Shown here piece after piece: positions 1 to 6,791 of a DNA stretch of 12,877 bases. How positions within the stretch are numbered: the stretch's first letter is position 1; each line of letters begins with the position of its first letter. The notes below the pieces were generated by a model that had not been told where the DNA came from, did not search any database, and worked only from the letters and a program-made list of their open reading frames with translations. The translations under genes were made by a program, and so were the position numbers. The stretch is taken from positions 1-12,877 of the forward strand of contig JAFGRR010000203.1 of assembly GCA_016935035.1 (NCBI GenBank), in the 5' to 3' direction. Source of the DNA: Phycisphaerae bacterium (GTDB lineage Bacteria; Planctomycetota; Phycisphaerae; UBA1845; Fen-1342).

Positions 1-2
1 AA

Positions 3-359
3 GCCGCGATCTGTGAGGGCGTTCGCCGCTTTGAGCAGGAGTACATGGGCCGCGGCCCGAAGGACATCCATGCGCACCTGATCGACGATTTTCTCGTGGT
101 TCGGCTCCAGGGCGTGCTGACCGCGGCCGAGCAGCAATTGGTGGGCTCGCTCCCGGCCGAGAAGGGCCGTGAGTTGCTGAAGCAGGTCCGCACCCAGTTG
201 GTCGAAACCGCCCGTTCTGTGCTGGAAACGATGGTCGAGGAAGTCACCGGCGTGGACGTCATCAGTCTGCACCACGACATCAGCACGCTGACCGGCGAAG
301 AAGTCGTGCTTTTCACGCTCGCCACCTCCCCCGTGTTCCGCGACAAGAAATCCAAATGA
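3..359 (+). CDS. MpsC-like (DUF2294) protein, 3' part
   Basis: The reading frame is open from the first full codon at 3 to the TGA at 357-359 and shows 118 residues. The first ATG in frame is at 45, but the codons before it (AAICEGVRRFEQEY) fit the family N-terminus, so the true start lies upstream of the window and 45 is internal. The body carries the family pattern: YMGRGPKD, then LVVRLQGVLTAAEQQL, then GRELLKQVRTQL, then TGVDVISLHHDIST and a final VVLFTLA. This resembles DUF2294, which Pfam relates to MpsC, described as part of a Na+-translocating membrane-potential system. The biochemical role is poorly established. No membrane segment or signal is visible. I am confident of the family from its pattern, less so of any function. 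Confidence 0.8.
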   Translation, partial: AAICEGVRRFEQEYMGRGPKDIHAHLIDDFLVVRLQGVLTAAEQQLVGSLPAEKGRELLKQVRTQLVETARSVLETMVEEVTGVDVISLHHDISTLTGEEVVLFTLATSPVFRDKKSK

Positions 360-362
360 CGC

Positions 363-380
363 CCACCGCCGCGTCGGTGG
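363..380 (+). terminator. Hairpin just after the MpsC-like gene
   Basis: CCACCG at 363-368 pairs with CGGTGG at 375-380 around a 6-nt loop, starting 4 nt after the stop codon. No T-run follows, so intrinsic termination is uncertain. It may instead protect the 3' end of the transcript. Confidence 0.35.
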
Positions 381-410
381 ATGGTGCTAAATCGGAACCA
401 CCGCCAGGCG

Positions 411-456
411 CCGTCGCGAATCAGCCATGCCGGAGTCTGGCGGCTGGTGGCGACGG
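411..456. other. Long nested hairpin, possible structured RNA
   Basis: Three nested perfect helices line up: CCGTCGC (411-417) with GCGACGG (450-456), CAGCC (422-426) with GGCTG (442-446), and GCC (429-431) with GGC (439-441). The loop is 7 nt. This totals 15 base pairs in 46 nt, interrupted by a small asymmetric internal loop and a 2-nt bulge. The strand is unknown. It could be part of a small RNA, a repeat-family copy, or the 3' end structure of the upstream transcript. Confidence 0.4.
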
Positions 457-928
457 ATGCGAAGACGGCCAAAGGCACGCGGTTGCACACCCCCTGTTTG
501 GCCATCTTGGTTGTCAGGACCATGTGGTTCGCCGGCGGGCAGCGGACACGTGTTGGTGGGGGGGATCCGGACGCCCTGCATCCCACGCCTCCTTGCTAAA
601 CGTATTGAAACGCAAGTAAGTGAGCCCGGCATGGGTTTTTCAACAACCCCGCTGTCCCTGATTACCCGTCCCGAATCACCCCCAATTGCCTCAGTTGCCC
701 CCGAAGAGCCCCGGGCTTCTACCCGGACGGTCCTGTGGTTGCGGCACGCGCCGCATGAGCCTGGGCAGCTACTTACCCCATCCAGGTGGTCGGGAACCAC
801 GCTCGCCATACGATCCATGCTCCTGCCGCGAGAAGGAGAGGAGAGCAACGAACGAAGAGCGAGTGCACGCGTCGTTGTTGAAGACGTAGTGCCGCGAGAA
901 TGCTGCCATAGATCCCGCCACATTCAGA

Positions 929-969
929 GCACCGGCGGGACGCCTGTGCCACCCGCAGATTGAATCTGC
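929..969. repeat. Tandem hairpins, including an HRRDACAT-type repeat
   Basis: GCACCGGCG (929-937) pairs with CGCCTGTGC (941-949) with one mismatch. Next to it, GCAGAT (955-960) pairs with ATCTGC (964-969). Read on the + strand from 930, the first hairpin encodes HRRDACAT, a peptide I recall as common in spurious planctomycete ORFs, so it is probably a dispersed intergenic repeat. The pair lies immediately after the stop codon of the minus-strand peptidase gene and could end or protect the sat operon mRNA, although no U-run follows. Confidence 0.55.
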
Positions 970-972
970 CAC

Positions 973-2103
973 CTACTGATCGAAGGCGCCGGTTACGTCG
1001 GTGGGGAGGTCGCCGGCGATTACGTGGGCGCCGGTTTCGGTGATTGTTATGTCGTCTTCGATACGGATGCCGAACTCGCCGGGGATGTAGATACCGGGTT
1101 CTATGGTCATGCACATGCCGGGGCGGAGCGTTTCGCGGTTGCTGCCGACCAGATAGGGGGGTTCGTGGCATTCGATGCCGATGCCGTGGCCGAGGCGGTG
1201 GGTGAAGAACTGACGGAAGCCGGCGTCGGTGATTACTTTGCGGGCGATTTTGTCGAGTGATTCGGCGGTGACGCCGGGACGAGCGGCCTCGATGGCGGCG
1301 GCCTGGGCGGCGCGAACCACGCGGTAGGCTTCCCTGGCACGGGGGCTGGGCTCACCGATGGCGTAGGTGCGGGTCAGGTCGTTGTTGTAGCCGCTGGTGA
1401 GCGTGACGCTATCGACGACTACGGTGTGGCCGTCCTCCAGCGGGGAATCATCGACCTCGTGGTGCGGAATCGCGCCGTTGGGACCGGTCTGGATCATGGG
1501 GGCGGCGTTGAGGCCCTCGGCGGCGAAATGCTCGCGGACCTGCCGCTGCAAGCCGCGTTCGGTGACGCCGGCGCGGACCATCTCACGCATCTTGAGAAAG
1601 ACCTTCTCGCCGCGATTGTGGGCCTGCTGCATGATGTCCAACTCGGCGGCGGACTTGCAGATGCGCACCTGGCGCAGCAGGGCTTCGCCGGAATAGAGCT
1701 TGTAGCCCTTGAAGATGTTCTGAAAGCGCGACCAGGCATCAATCCACGTGCGGCCGTCGACGCCAATGTTGCCGTCCTTGACGCCGGCACGCAGTAGGGC
1801 CAGTGCCAGGGCGGCGTAGGCGTCGTGGTGCTCTTCCCACGTGTGGATCGCGGGGATCGAGGTGTCCTCGACAATGCCGGGCTTCTCGAATGCCGGACAG
1901 ACGACGATCACCTGTCCGTCGCGTGTGACGGCGCCGCAGACGAGACGGTCGGAACTGCTATGCGCCGTACCGGCGAAAGCGAGCATGTTGGACGGGTGAA
2001 AGAGAATCACCGCGTCGACGTCTTCCTTGCGCATCAGTTCCGCGAGGTGGGCAACGTGTTCGCGTACGATCGGCTCGGGGATCGAGCGGTCAATAGCCAT
2101 CAT
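973..2103 (-). CDS. M24 family Xaa-Pro peptidase
   Basis: This 376-residue protein has the two-part structure of aminopeptidase P/prolidase relatives: a creatinase-like N-terminal domain (about 1-145) and a pita-bread catalytic domain (about 150-370). All five expected dinuclear metal ligands are present: D231, D242 (NNDLTRT), H306 (HRLGHGIG), E335 (TIEPGIY) and E349 (IRIEDD). The family cleaves bonds next to proline in peptides, usually in the cytoplasm. No signal peptide is seen. The start ATG at 2103 overlaps the stop of the nrnA-like gene in an ATGA, which points to translational coupling; a second ATG follows at 2100. It is the last gene of the sat operon. Its substrate (dipeptide or longer) cannot be told from sequence. 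The residue two after D231, often Gly in relatives, is Val, probably harmless. Confidence 0.9.
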   Translation of the reverse strand: MMAIDRSIPEPIVREHVAHLAELMRKEDVDAVILFHPSNMLAFAGTAHSSSDRLVCGAVTRDGQVIVVCPAFEKPGIVEDTSIPAIHTWEEHHDAYAALALALLRAGVKDGNIGVDGRTWIDAWSRFQNIFKGYKLYSGEALLRQVRICKSAAELDIMQQAHNRGEKVFLKMREMVRAGVTERGLQRQVREHFAAEGLNAAPMIQTGPNGAIPHHEVDDSPLEDGHTVVVDSVTLTSGYNNDLTRTYAIGEPSPRAREAYRVVRAAQAAAIEAARPGVTAESLDKIARKVITDAGFRQFFTHRLGHGIGIECHEPPYLVGSNRETLRPGMCMTIEPGIYIPGEFGIRIEDDITITETGAHVIAGDLPTDVTGAFDQ

Positions 2104-3125
2104 GATGCGGGCGACTCCGTCAGATTTGCGTCGAGGTACGCATGGGCAGCGGCCAGAACGCGCTGGCTGACCTCGGTGATATCACCGTCGACGATCGCGC
2201 CAGCACTGGCGTGATGTCCGCCGCCCTTGAACTGCCTGGCGAGTTCGAGCACGGAGAGGCCGCGTTCGCCGCGGAAGTTGACGCGGACCTTGCCGCGATT
2301 GCCCTCGCTCAGCAGCAGGGCGATGTTGACGCCCTCGATCGAACGCGGAATCTCAACCTGGTCGTCGATGTCGTTGGCGTTGCAGCCGGCGTCGTGAATC
2401 TCGTCATACGACGCGCTGCTCCAGGCGACGCGTCCGTCGTCCGAGAGATTCGTGTTACCGTAGACGACCTTGAGCAGGGCGAACTCGCTTGGGCTGTGGC
2501 TGCGGTGGAGTTGCTCGCAGACCTCCTGGACGCGCGCGCCGGCGGCAGACAGGTCAGCGGCGACCTGCAAGCTGCGCGGCGTCGCGTTGACCAGCGAGAA
2601 GCCCTGCGTGTCGGTGTGAATGCCGGCGTAGAGCAGCGTGGCGATCGTCGGTGTGACCTGGCAGCCGAGGGCACGCAGCAACTCGTAGATCATCTCGGAC
2701 GTGCTGCTGCGTTCACCCGACGTCCAGTTCCACTTGCCGTACTGCGTATTGGTGGCGTGGTGGTCGATGTTGCAGATCGGGATGCCCTGCACGGTATCGA
2801 GCCCGCCGGGGATGTTGAGGCGGGGCTCCTTCGCCGTATCGACCGCAATGAGCAGGTCACACCCGCGCAATTGCTCGGGCGTGGCCGCTTGCAGGCCGGC
2901 CTGGTGAACGAGGTAGTTCAGCCGGCGCGCGACGGTCTCCGGCGGCAACACCGCCAGGGGCGTGATATCCAGTTCGGGCAGCGCGAGCCACAGCGCCCCG
3001 ATCGCGCCGACGCAGTCGCCGTCCGGGGTGACGTGCCCGGCTAGGGCGACCTTGTGCCCGCCGCGAATCGCGTCACAAATGGCGGCCGGCGCTACCAACG
3101 TCTCGGCGTCAGGTTTGTGTTTCAT
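2100..3125 (-). CDS. nrnA: DHH/DHHA1 phosphoesterase, NrnA-like
   Basis: A 341-residue DHH-superfamily enzyme of the NrnA type, which degrades short oligoribonucleotides from the 5' or 3' end depending on substrate and dephosphorylates 3',5'-pAp to AMP. The DHH domain (about 15-185) shows the Mn2+-binding motifs: H31-VTP-D35-G-D37-CVGA, D96 in AVDTA, the D121-H122-H123 triad in NIDHHATN, and D172 in HTDTQG. A DHHA1 domain (about 240-335) ends in GGGHHASAGA (301-310), the substrate-binding loop. Length is normal for the family. It begins 2 nt after the sat stop codon, with only a weak ribosome site, so coupled translation is likely. The position next to sat favours a role in clearing pAp, but nanoRNA turnover is equally possible for this family. 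Confidence 0.9.
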   Translation of the reverse strand: MKHKPDAETLVAPAAICDAIRGGHKVALAGHVTPDGDCVGAIGALWLALPELDITPLAVLPPETVARRLNYLVHQAGLQAATPEQLRGCDLLIAVDTAKEPRLNIPGGLDTVQGIPICNIDHHATNTQYGKWNWTSGERSSTSEMIYELLRALGCQVTPTIATLLYAGIHTDTQGFSLVNATPRSLQVAADLSAAGARVQEVCEQLHRSHSPSEFALLKVVYGNTNLSDDGRVAWSSASYDEIHDAGCNANDIDDQVEIPRSIEGVNIALLLSEGNRGKVRVNFRGERGLSVLELARQFKGGGHHASAGAIVDGDITEVSQRVLAAAHAYLDANLTESPAS

Positions 3126-3127
3126 GG

Positions 3128-4291
3128 CTATTGCTTCATCGACTTAATAAGCAAATCAGCGACTTCGGCGCGGGTGAATTCCACCGGTGGACGCTCGCCG
3201 CTGACCAGCATCTCGCGGACCTTGGTGCCCGACAGGAAGACGCGCTCTTCCGGCTTGCTATTCGTGGTCTTGGCGCTGGCCATGGCGCCGGACTTCTTGC
3301 ACCAGAAGGAGTGCTCGAATTTCAGCGGCGTGATGCCGATCTCACCAGGCTCGAACTCGTCGAAGATTTCCTGGGCGTCGTAGGTGCCGTAGTACTTGCC
3401 GACGCCGGCGTGATCGCGGCCGACGATGAAGTGCGTGACGCCGTAGTTCTTCCGGACCAGCGCGTGGATGATGGCCTCGCGCGGGCCGGCATAGCGCATG
3501 GCGGCGGGCCAGACCGAGAGCATCGTGTTCGCGGCGCTGTAGTAGTTCTCGATCAGGATCTCGTAGCAGTGCATGCGCACGTCGGCTGGAATGTCGCCCG
3601 CTTGCGTCTGACCGACCAGCGGGTGAATCAACAGGCCGTCTACGATTTCCAGCGCGCACTTGGTGATGTATTCATGCGCCCGGTGAATCGGGTTGCGCGT
3701 CTGGAACGCCACGACCGTTTTCCAGCCCTTGTCGGTAAAGGCCGCCCGTGTCTGTGCCGGGGTGAGGCGATAGTCCACGAATTCTGGATCATGCCGTGGT
3801 GTCAGCACTTCGAGGTTACCGGCCAGGCACACGTCGCCTTGCGAAAGCACGATCGCCACGCCGGGATGGGCCTCCTCGGTCGTGCGATAGACCTTCTCGC
3901 ACTCTTTCGTCTTGTCGTGGGCGTACTTCTCCTTGACGGTCAGGACCGCCAGGGCGCGGTCGGCGTCGTCGGTCAGCACAACCGGCTGGCCGAGGTCGAT
4001 TTTGTCGGCGGTGGCCTTATCAACCGAGCACGTGATCGGCACGGACCAGGGCAGCCCGCTGGCCAGCCGCATGCTGTCGCAGATGCTGTGGAACTCGGCC
4101 TCGCCGACGAAGCCCGTGAGCGGGCTCATGGCACCGACGGCCAGCAATTCGAGGTCGCACTGCTCACGCTCGGGCAGCTTGATCCGCGGGGCCGATTTGG
4201 TCTCGGCCTCGAGTGCGGCGCGGCGTACGGAGTCCGCGATGAGGTTCACGAGTGTGCCGCCATGGGGCGGAATAAGGCCGTGGTGTGACAT
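3128..4291 (-). CDS. sat: ATP sulfurylase (sulfate adenylyltransferase)
   Basis: Makes adenosine 5'-phosphosulfate (APS) and pyrophosphate from ATP and sulfate; this is the single-subunit Sat/MET3 type, 387 residues. It begins MSHHGLIPPHGG, the usual N-terminus. Catalytic motifs are intact: QTRNPIHRAH (197-206), GRDHAG (291-296) and SGTKVRE (354-360). I chose the ATG at 4291 because GGGAG (4302-4298) lies 6 nt upstream and a promoter lies at 4359-4387. The frame continues upstream to 4420, but that would start before the promoter and add 43 unlike residues. The zinc site known in some homologues (CxxC-x8-C-x3-H) is mostly lost: C331 remains, while S334, T343 and P347 replace the rest. The family serves both assimilation and dissimilatory sulfate reduction. 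No APS kinase or APS reductase is seen here. Confidence 0.95.
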   Translation of the reverse strand: MSHHGLIPPHGGTLVNLIADSVRRAALEAETKSAPRIKLPEREQCDLELLAVGAMSPLTGFVGEAEFHSICDSMRLASGLPWSVPITCSVDKATADKIDLGQPVVLTDDADRALAVLTVKEKYAHDKTKECEKVYRTTEEAHPGVAIVLSQGDVCLAGNLEVLTPRHDPEFVDYRLTPAQTRAAFTDKGWKTVVAFQTRNPIHRAHEYITKCALEIVDGLLIHPLVGQTQAGDIPADVRMHCYEILIENYYSAANTMLSVWPAAMRYAGPREAIIHALVRKNYGVTHFIVGRDHAGVGKYYGTYDAQEIFDEFEPGEIGITPLKFEHSFWCKKSGAMASAKTTNSKPEERVFLSGTKVREMLVSGERPPVEFTRAEVADLLIKSMKQ

Positions 4292-4358
4292 CCGATTCTC
4301 CCAAATAGAGCCAATAGGTGCACGGACAGGTGCTGCCGTCGCCAGTCGGGAACCACAC

Positions 4359-4387
4359 AGCATAGGGAAAAGCGGCCGAAATCTCAA
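4359..4387 (-). promoter_or_regulatory. Promoter for the sat operon
   Basis: On the minus strand TTGAGA (4387-4382) is followed after 17 nt by TATGCT (4364-4359). These match the sigma-70 consensus at 5 of 6 and 4 of 6 positions with ideal spacing. Transcription would start near 4352, giving an untranslated leader of about 60 nt before the sat ATG at 4291. Confidence 0.6.
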
Positions 4388-4412
4388 ACCGGCGTTCGAA
4401 GCGGGACGGGCC

Positions 4413-4440
4413 TTGCACAAGCGGCGTCCGACGCTAGCCT
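4413..4440 (+). promoter_or_regulatory. Possible promoter for pyrR, implying a leaderless mRNA
   Basis: TTGCAC (4413-4418) and TAGCCT (4435-4440) are spaced by 16 nt. Each matches the sigma-70 consensus at only 3 of 6 positions. The second box ends 7 nt before the pyrR ATG at 4448, where a transcript would begin almost at the start codon. This agrees with the absence of a Shine-Dalgarno sequence there, but the boxes are weak. Confidence 0.3.
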
Positions 4441-4447
4441 ATTGCCC

Positions 4448-4972
4448 ATGTCCACACTCCTGAACAAGAACGAATTGGTCGCCGCACTCGAACGCCTGGC
4501 CGCGGACATCGCGGCGGCACTGCCGCAGGGGGCTCCGCTGGCAGTGGTCGGCATTCGACGGCGTGGCGAAACCCTGGCACGCCGGCTTCTGCCGCTGCTG
4601 GAGAAGGTCGGTACGCCGTCCCAACACTACGGCGTCCTGGATATCACGCTGTATCGCGATGATCTGACGACGATCGGTCCGCACGCGGTGGTGCGCGGCA
4701 CCGAGCTCGACTTCGATCTGAAGGATACGTGGTTGGTCCTGGTGGACGATGTGCTTTTCACCGGACGCTCGGTGCGCGCGGCGTTGGACGCGCTGACGGA
4801 CTTCGGCCGGCCGCAGGCGATCCGCCTGGCCGTCCTGGTGGACCGCGGCTGGCGTGAGTTGCCGATCCAGCCGGACTTCACCGGGCTGCGCGTCGAGACG
4901 ACGCGCGATCAGATCGTGAAGGTGATGCTCGAGGAAGTGGACGGCGTGGATGAGGTCGAGTTGCATGAGTGA
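4448..4972 (+). CDS. pyrR: PyrR-type uracil phosphoribosyltransferase
   Basis: A 174-residue protein of the PyrR family, which converts uracil and PRPP to UMP and, in Bacillus, binds pyr mRNA to cause attenuation. The PRPP loop is clear (LVLVDDVLFTGRS, 96-108), as are DITLYRDD (65-72) and VGIRRRG (34-40). Length fits the family. I chose the ATG at 4448; a TTG at 4442 in frame would add only two residues. No Shine-Dalgarno sequence is visible. It overlaps pyrB by 8 nt. Against the Bacillus subtilis sequence as I remember it, positions linked to RNA contact differ: Thr18 and His22 of the TRIAH segment become Glu and Ala (ERLAA), and the His of DRGHRELP becomes Trp (132-139). The enzyme activity looks intact; RNA-binding attenuation is doubtful. 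Confidence 0.9.
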   Translation: MSTLLNKNELVAALERLAADIAAALPQGAPLAVVGIRRRGETLARRLLPLLEKVGTPSQHYGVLDITLYRDDLTTIGPHAVVRGTELDFDLKDTWLVLVDDVLFTGRSVRAALDALTDFGRPQAIRLAVLVDRGWRELPIQPDFTGLRVETTRDQIVKVMLEEVDGVDEVELHE

Positions 4973-5915
4973 ATCTGAGAACGGTACGCTGGTCTGGAAG
5001 CGCAAACACCTGCTGACGCTCGAGGAGCTGTCGCGCGAGGAGATCGTCCACATTCTCGATACCGCCCACGGGTTCGAGGAGGTCTCCACTCGCAGCGTCA
5101 AGAAAGTGCCGGCCCTGCGCGGGCACGTCGTCGTCACGATGTTCTTCGAGGACAGCACGCGCACACGCATGAGCTTCACGCTGGCGGCGCAGCGGCTGTC
5201 GGCGGACATTCTCGATTTCTCCGAGAAAATGTCATCGACCAAGAAGGGTGAATCACTGCGCGACACCGCCCGCAACATCGAGGCCATGGGCGTCGATATC
5301 ATGATCATCCGCCATGGCGCCGCCGGCTCGGCCCGCTCGCTTACCGAGTCGGTCAACTGCTGCGTCGTCAACGCGGGCGACGGCCAGCACGAACACCCGA
5401 CGCAGGGTTTGCTCGACCTGTACACCATTCGCCAGCGCAAGGGCAAGGTGGAGGGCTTGAAGGTCGCGATCGTCGGCGATATCGCCCACTCGCGCGTGGC
5501 CCGCTCGAACCTGCATGCACTGCTCAAATGCGGTGCCGAGGTCACTTTCGTCGGTCCGCCGGCGTTGGTCCCCGGCGTCTTCCGCGAGCTTGGGGCGAAG
5601 GTGACGCACGACTTCGACGCCGTGCTGCCCGAGATGGACGTCATCAACATGCTGCGCATCCAGCGCGAGCGCATGACCAGCAACGCCTTCCCCAGCACGC
5701 GCGAATACGTCCGCCTGTTCGGCATGAACGCCGAACGCTTCAAACGCTGCAAGCCCGACGTGCTCATCATGCACCCGGGCCCCGTGAACCGCGGCGTCGA
5801 ACTCTCGGCCGACATCGCCGACGGACCGAACTCCAGCATACTGAGCCAGGTAACCAACGGTCTCGCGATCCGCATGGCTGTCCTGTTCCTCTGCCAGCAA
5901 GCCGCCTCGGCCTGA
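4965..5915 (+). CDS. pyrB: Aspartate carbamoyltransferase, catalytic chain
   Basis: Condenses carbamoyl phosphate with aspartate to carbamoyl-aspartate, the second step of pyrimidine synthesis, in the cytoplasm. All signature motifs are present in 316 residues: FFEDSTRTR (60-68, carbamoyl-phosphate binding), SSTKKGESLRDT (90-101, with the lysine from the neighbouring subunit), HPTQGLLDL (144-152) and HPGPVNRGVE (270-279). Length is normal. I chose the ATG at 4965, inside ATGAGTGA overlapping the pyrR stop, with GAGG at 4952-4955 upstream; an ATG at 4950 in frame is possible but would lengthen the overlap and add MRSSC. No regulatory pyrI follows and no pyrC or inactive pyrC-like gene, so the usual pyrR-pyrB-pyrC order stops here. 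Confidence 0.95.
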   Translation: MSESENGTLVWKRKHLLTLEELSREEIVHILDTAHGFEEVSTRSVKKVPALRGHVVVTMFFEDSTRTRMSFTLAAQRLSADILDFSEKMSSTKKGESLRDTARNIEAMGVDIMIIRHGAAGSARSLTESVNCCVVNAGDGQHEHPTQGLLDLYTIRQRKGKVEGLKVAIVGDIAHSRVARSNLHALLKCGAEVTFVGPPALVPGVFRELGAKVTHDFDAVLPEMDVINMLRIQRERMTSNAFPSTREYVRLFGMNAERFKRCKPDVLIMHPGPVNRGVELSADIADGPNSSILSQVTNGLAIRMAVLFLCQQAASA

Positions 5916-5934
5916 GGTGTCAGCCAATCAGGAC

Positions 5935-5952
5935 CCCGTCCGCTAGGACGGG
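5935..5952 (+). terminator. Hairpin after pyrB
   Basis: CCCGTCC (5935-5941) and GGACGGG (5946-5952) form a perfect 7-bp GC-rich stem with a GCTA loop, 19 nt after the pyrB stop. The following bases are not T-rich, so it is a plausible but incomplete intrinsic terminator for pyrRB. Confidence 0.45.
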
Positions 5953-6024
5953 CTCGTCATTGCCAGATGTGCGCGGCGTATTGTCCGATGCTACGACTAT
6001 CACTCGACTCAGCGCATTCGGAAG

Positions 6025-6066
6025 TCAGGAGCAAAGAACAGGGCCGAGAGCGAAGTCTCGGCCCTG
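6025..6066 (-). terminator. Rho-independent terminator of the cyclophilin genes
   Basis: CAGGGCCGAGA (6039-6049) and TCTCGGCCCTG (6056-6066) form a perfect 11-bp stem with a 6-nt loop. On the minus strand the stem is followed by TTCTTTGCTCC, a T-rich run. The hairpin begins 35 nt after the stop of the minus-strand cyclophilin gene. Lacking a T-run on the other side, it is less convincing as a terminator for pyrB. Confidence 0.75.
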
Positions 6067-6100
6067 GGGCGAACTAGTCTGGCTGTCGGTCTTGCGCTGT

Positions 6101-6637
6101 CTATACCCGCGTTGCCTGCTTGATTGCCGGCGGGTTCTTCGGCTTTGAATTCTCACCCATCGCGGGGTTCGCCTGGGTCTCGACGTCCTTGATGCGATCG
6201 ACGACGTCCATGCCCTCGACAACCCTGCCGAACGCACAGTAGCCCCAGCCGTCACTGCCGGGATAGTCGAGCATCTCGTTGTCGGCGACGTTGATGAAGA
6301 ACTGTGACGTGGCCGAATGCGGGTCGGCGGTGCGCGCCATTGCGATCGTGCCGCGGGCGTTCTTCAGGCCGTTCTTCGATTCGCATTGGATGGATGGCCG
6401 CGCGCCTTCGCGCTTTGGTTGAAAGTCCGGCGTATGCCCGCCGCCCTGGATCATGAATGTCGGGATGACACGATGGAAGATCGTGCCATCGAAGAACTTG
6501 TCATCGACGTACTGGAGGAAATTCTCAACGGTACGCGGCGCGGCCTTGGCGTCGAGCTCGAGCACGATCGTGCCCCAGCTTTCGTCGCCTTTAGCAATCT
6601 CGAGCGCCACGCGCGGCAGTGCGGTTTCAGAGGCCAC
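6101..6637 (-). CDS. Cytoplasmic cyclophilin-type peptidylprolyl isomerase
   Basis: A single cyclophilin domain of 178 residues that should catalyse cis-trans isomerisation of Xaa-Pro bonds. Active-site residues match human CypA: R56 and F61 with Q64 (FHRVIPTFMIQGGG), F113 (SQFFINV) and W131 in the SDGWGYCAFG loop. No signal peptide or membrane segment is present, so a cytoplasmic place is expected. The start is GTG at 6637, supported by GGGAG 7 nt upstream (6649-6645). The C-terminal tail (about 155-178) is charged and Pro/Lys-rich. Its cyclophilin core is visibly close to that of the upstream fusion gene: both start PRVALEI, both have YVDD, FHRVIP, FMIQGGG, GTIAMART and NVADN. A local duplication is the simplest explanation. 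A separate promoter was not found, so it may be read from the fusion gene. Confidence 0.95.
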   Translation of the reverse strand: MASETALPRVALEIAKGDESWGTIVLELDAKAAPRTVENFLQYVDDKFFDGTIFHRVIPTFMIQGGGHTPDFQPKREGARPSIQCESKNGLKNARGTIAMARTADPHSATSQFFINVADNEMLDYPGSDGWGYCAFGRVVEGMDVVDRIKDVETQANPAMGENSKPKNPPAIKQATRV

Positions 6638-6686
6638 TGGTAGTCTCCCGTGGTCAGAGTGCCATAGCTTTTCCCAAGATCAACCA

Positions 6687-6764
6687 GAGCCGCGCCCGTA
6701 AGGAAGCGGTTGCCGAAGAAGTCGGTCGGTTCTTGACGCAACCGCTCCCTCACGGTCGCGGCTC
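6687..6764. repeat. Large imperfect inverted repeat between the two isomerase genes
   Basis: Two 27-nt arms (6687-6713 and 6738-6764) match as reverse complements at 24 of 27 positions, with a 24-nt loop. In a minus-strand RNA two of the three mismatches become G-U pairs. The translated arms read DREGAV and PYGRGS, peptides I recall from spurious planctomycete ORFs, so this is probably a dispersed intergenic repeat. It lies between the fusion gene stop and the GTG of the next gene and may reduce read-through or protect mRNA ends. CGGCTC (6759-6764) can also pair with GAGCCG (6773-6778), giving an alternative small hairpin. Confidence 0.75.
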
Positions 6765-6791
6765 GGATCGTTGAGCCGACTTGGGGGAGTT

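Larger units (their letters stand above)
360..972. other. 613-bp region without a convincing gene
   Basis: ORFs on both strands overlap here in several frames, as is usual for GC-rich noncoding DNA. None has a recognisable domain, a sensible start with a Shine-Dalgarno sequence, or a credible amino-acid pattern. The region does hold hairpins, at 363-380, 411-456 and 929-969. I saw no conserved core of RNase P RNA, SRP RNA or tmRNA and no tRNA. Confidence 0.6.

Noticed and set aside
387..923. 178-codon minus-strand ORF in the first intergenic region
   Set aside because: Competes with ORFs of similar length in other frames, has Arg/Ser/Gly-rich composition and crosses the nested hairpin at 411-456.
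3131..4288. 385-codon plus-strand ORF opposite sat
   Set aside because: It is antisense to a complete sat gene with all motifs. Its sequence is rich in Val, Asp, Gly, Arg and His without a domain, typical of a GC-rich shadow frame.
789..4357. GTCGGGAACCAC shared by 789-800 and 4346-4357
   Set aside because: A 12-base match in a window of this size is expected several times by chance, and the surroundings do not match.
4439..5875. 478-codon minus-strand ORF opposite pyrR and pyrB
   Set aside because: Antisense to two well-defined enzymes; Ser/Arg-rich low-quality sequence without motifs.
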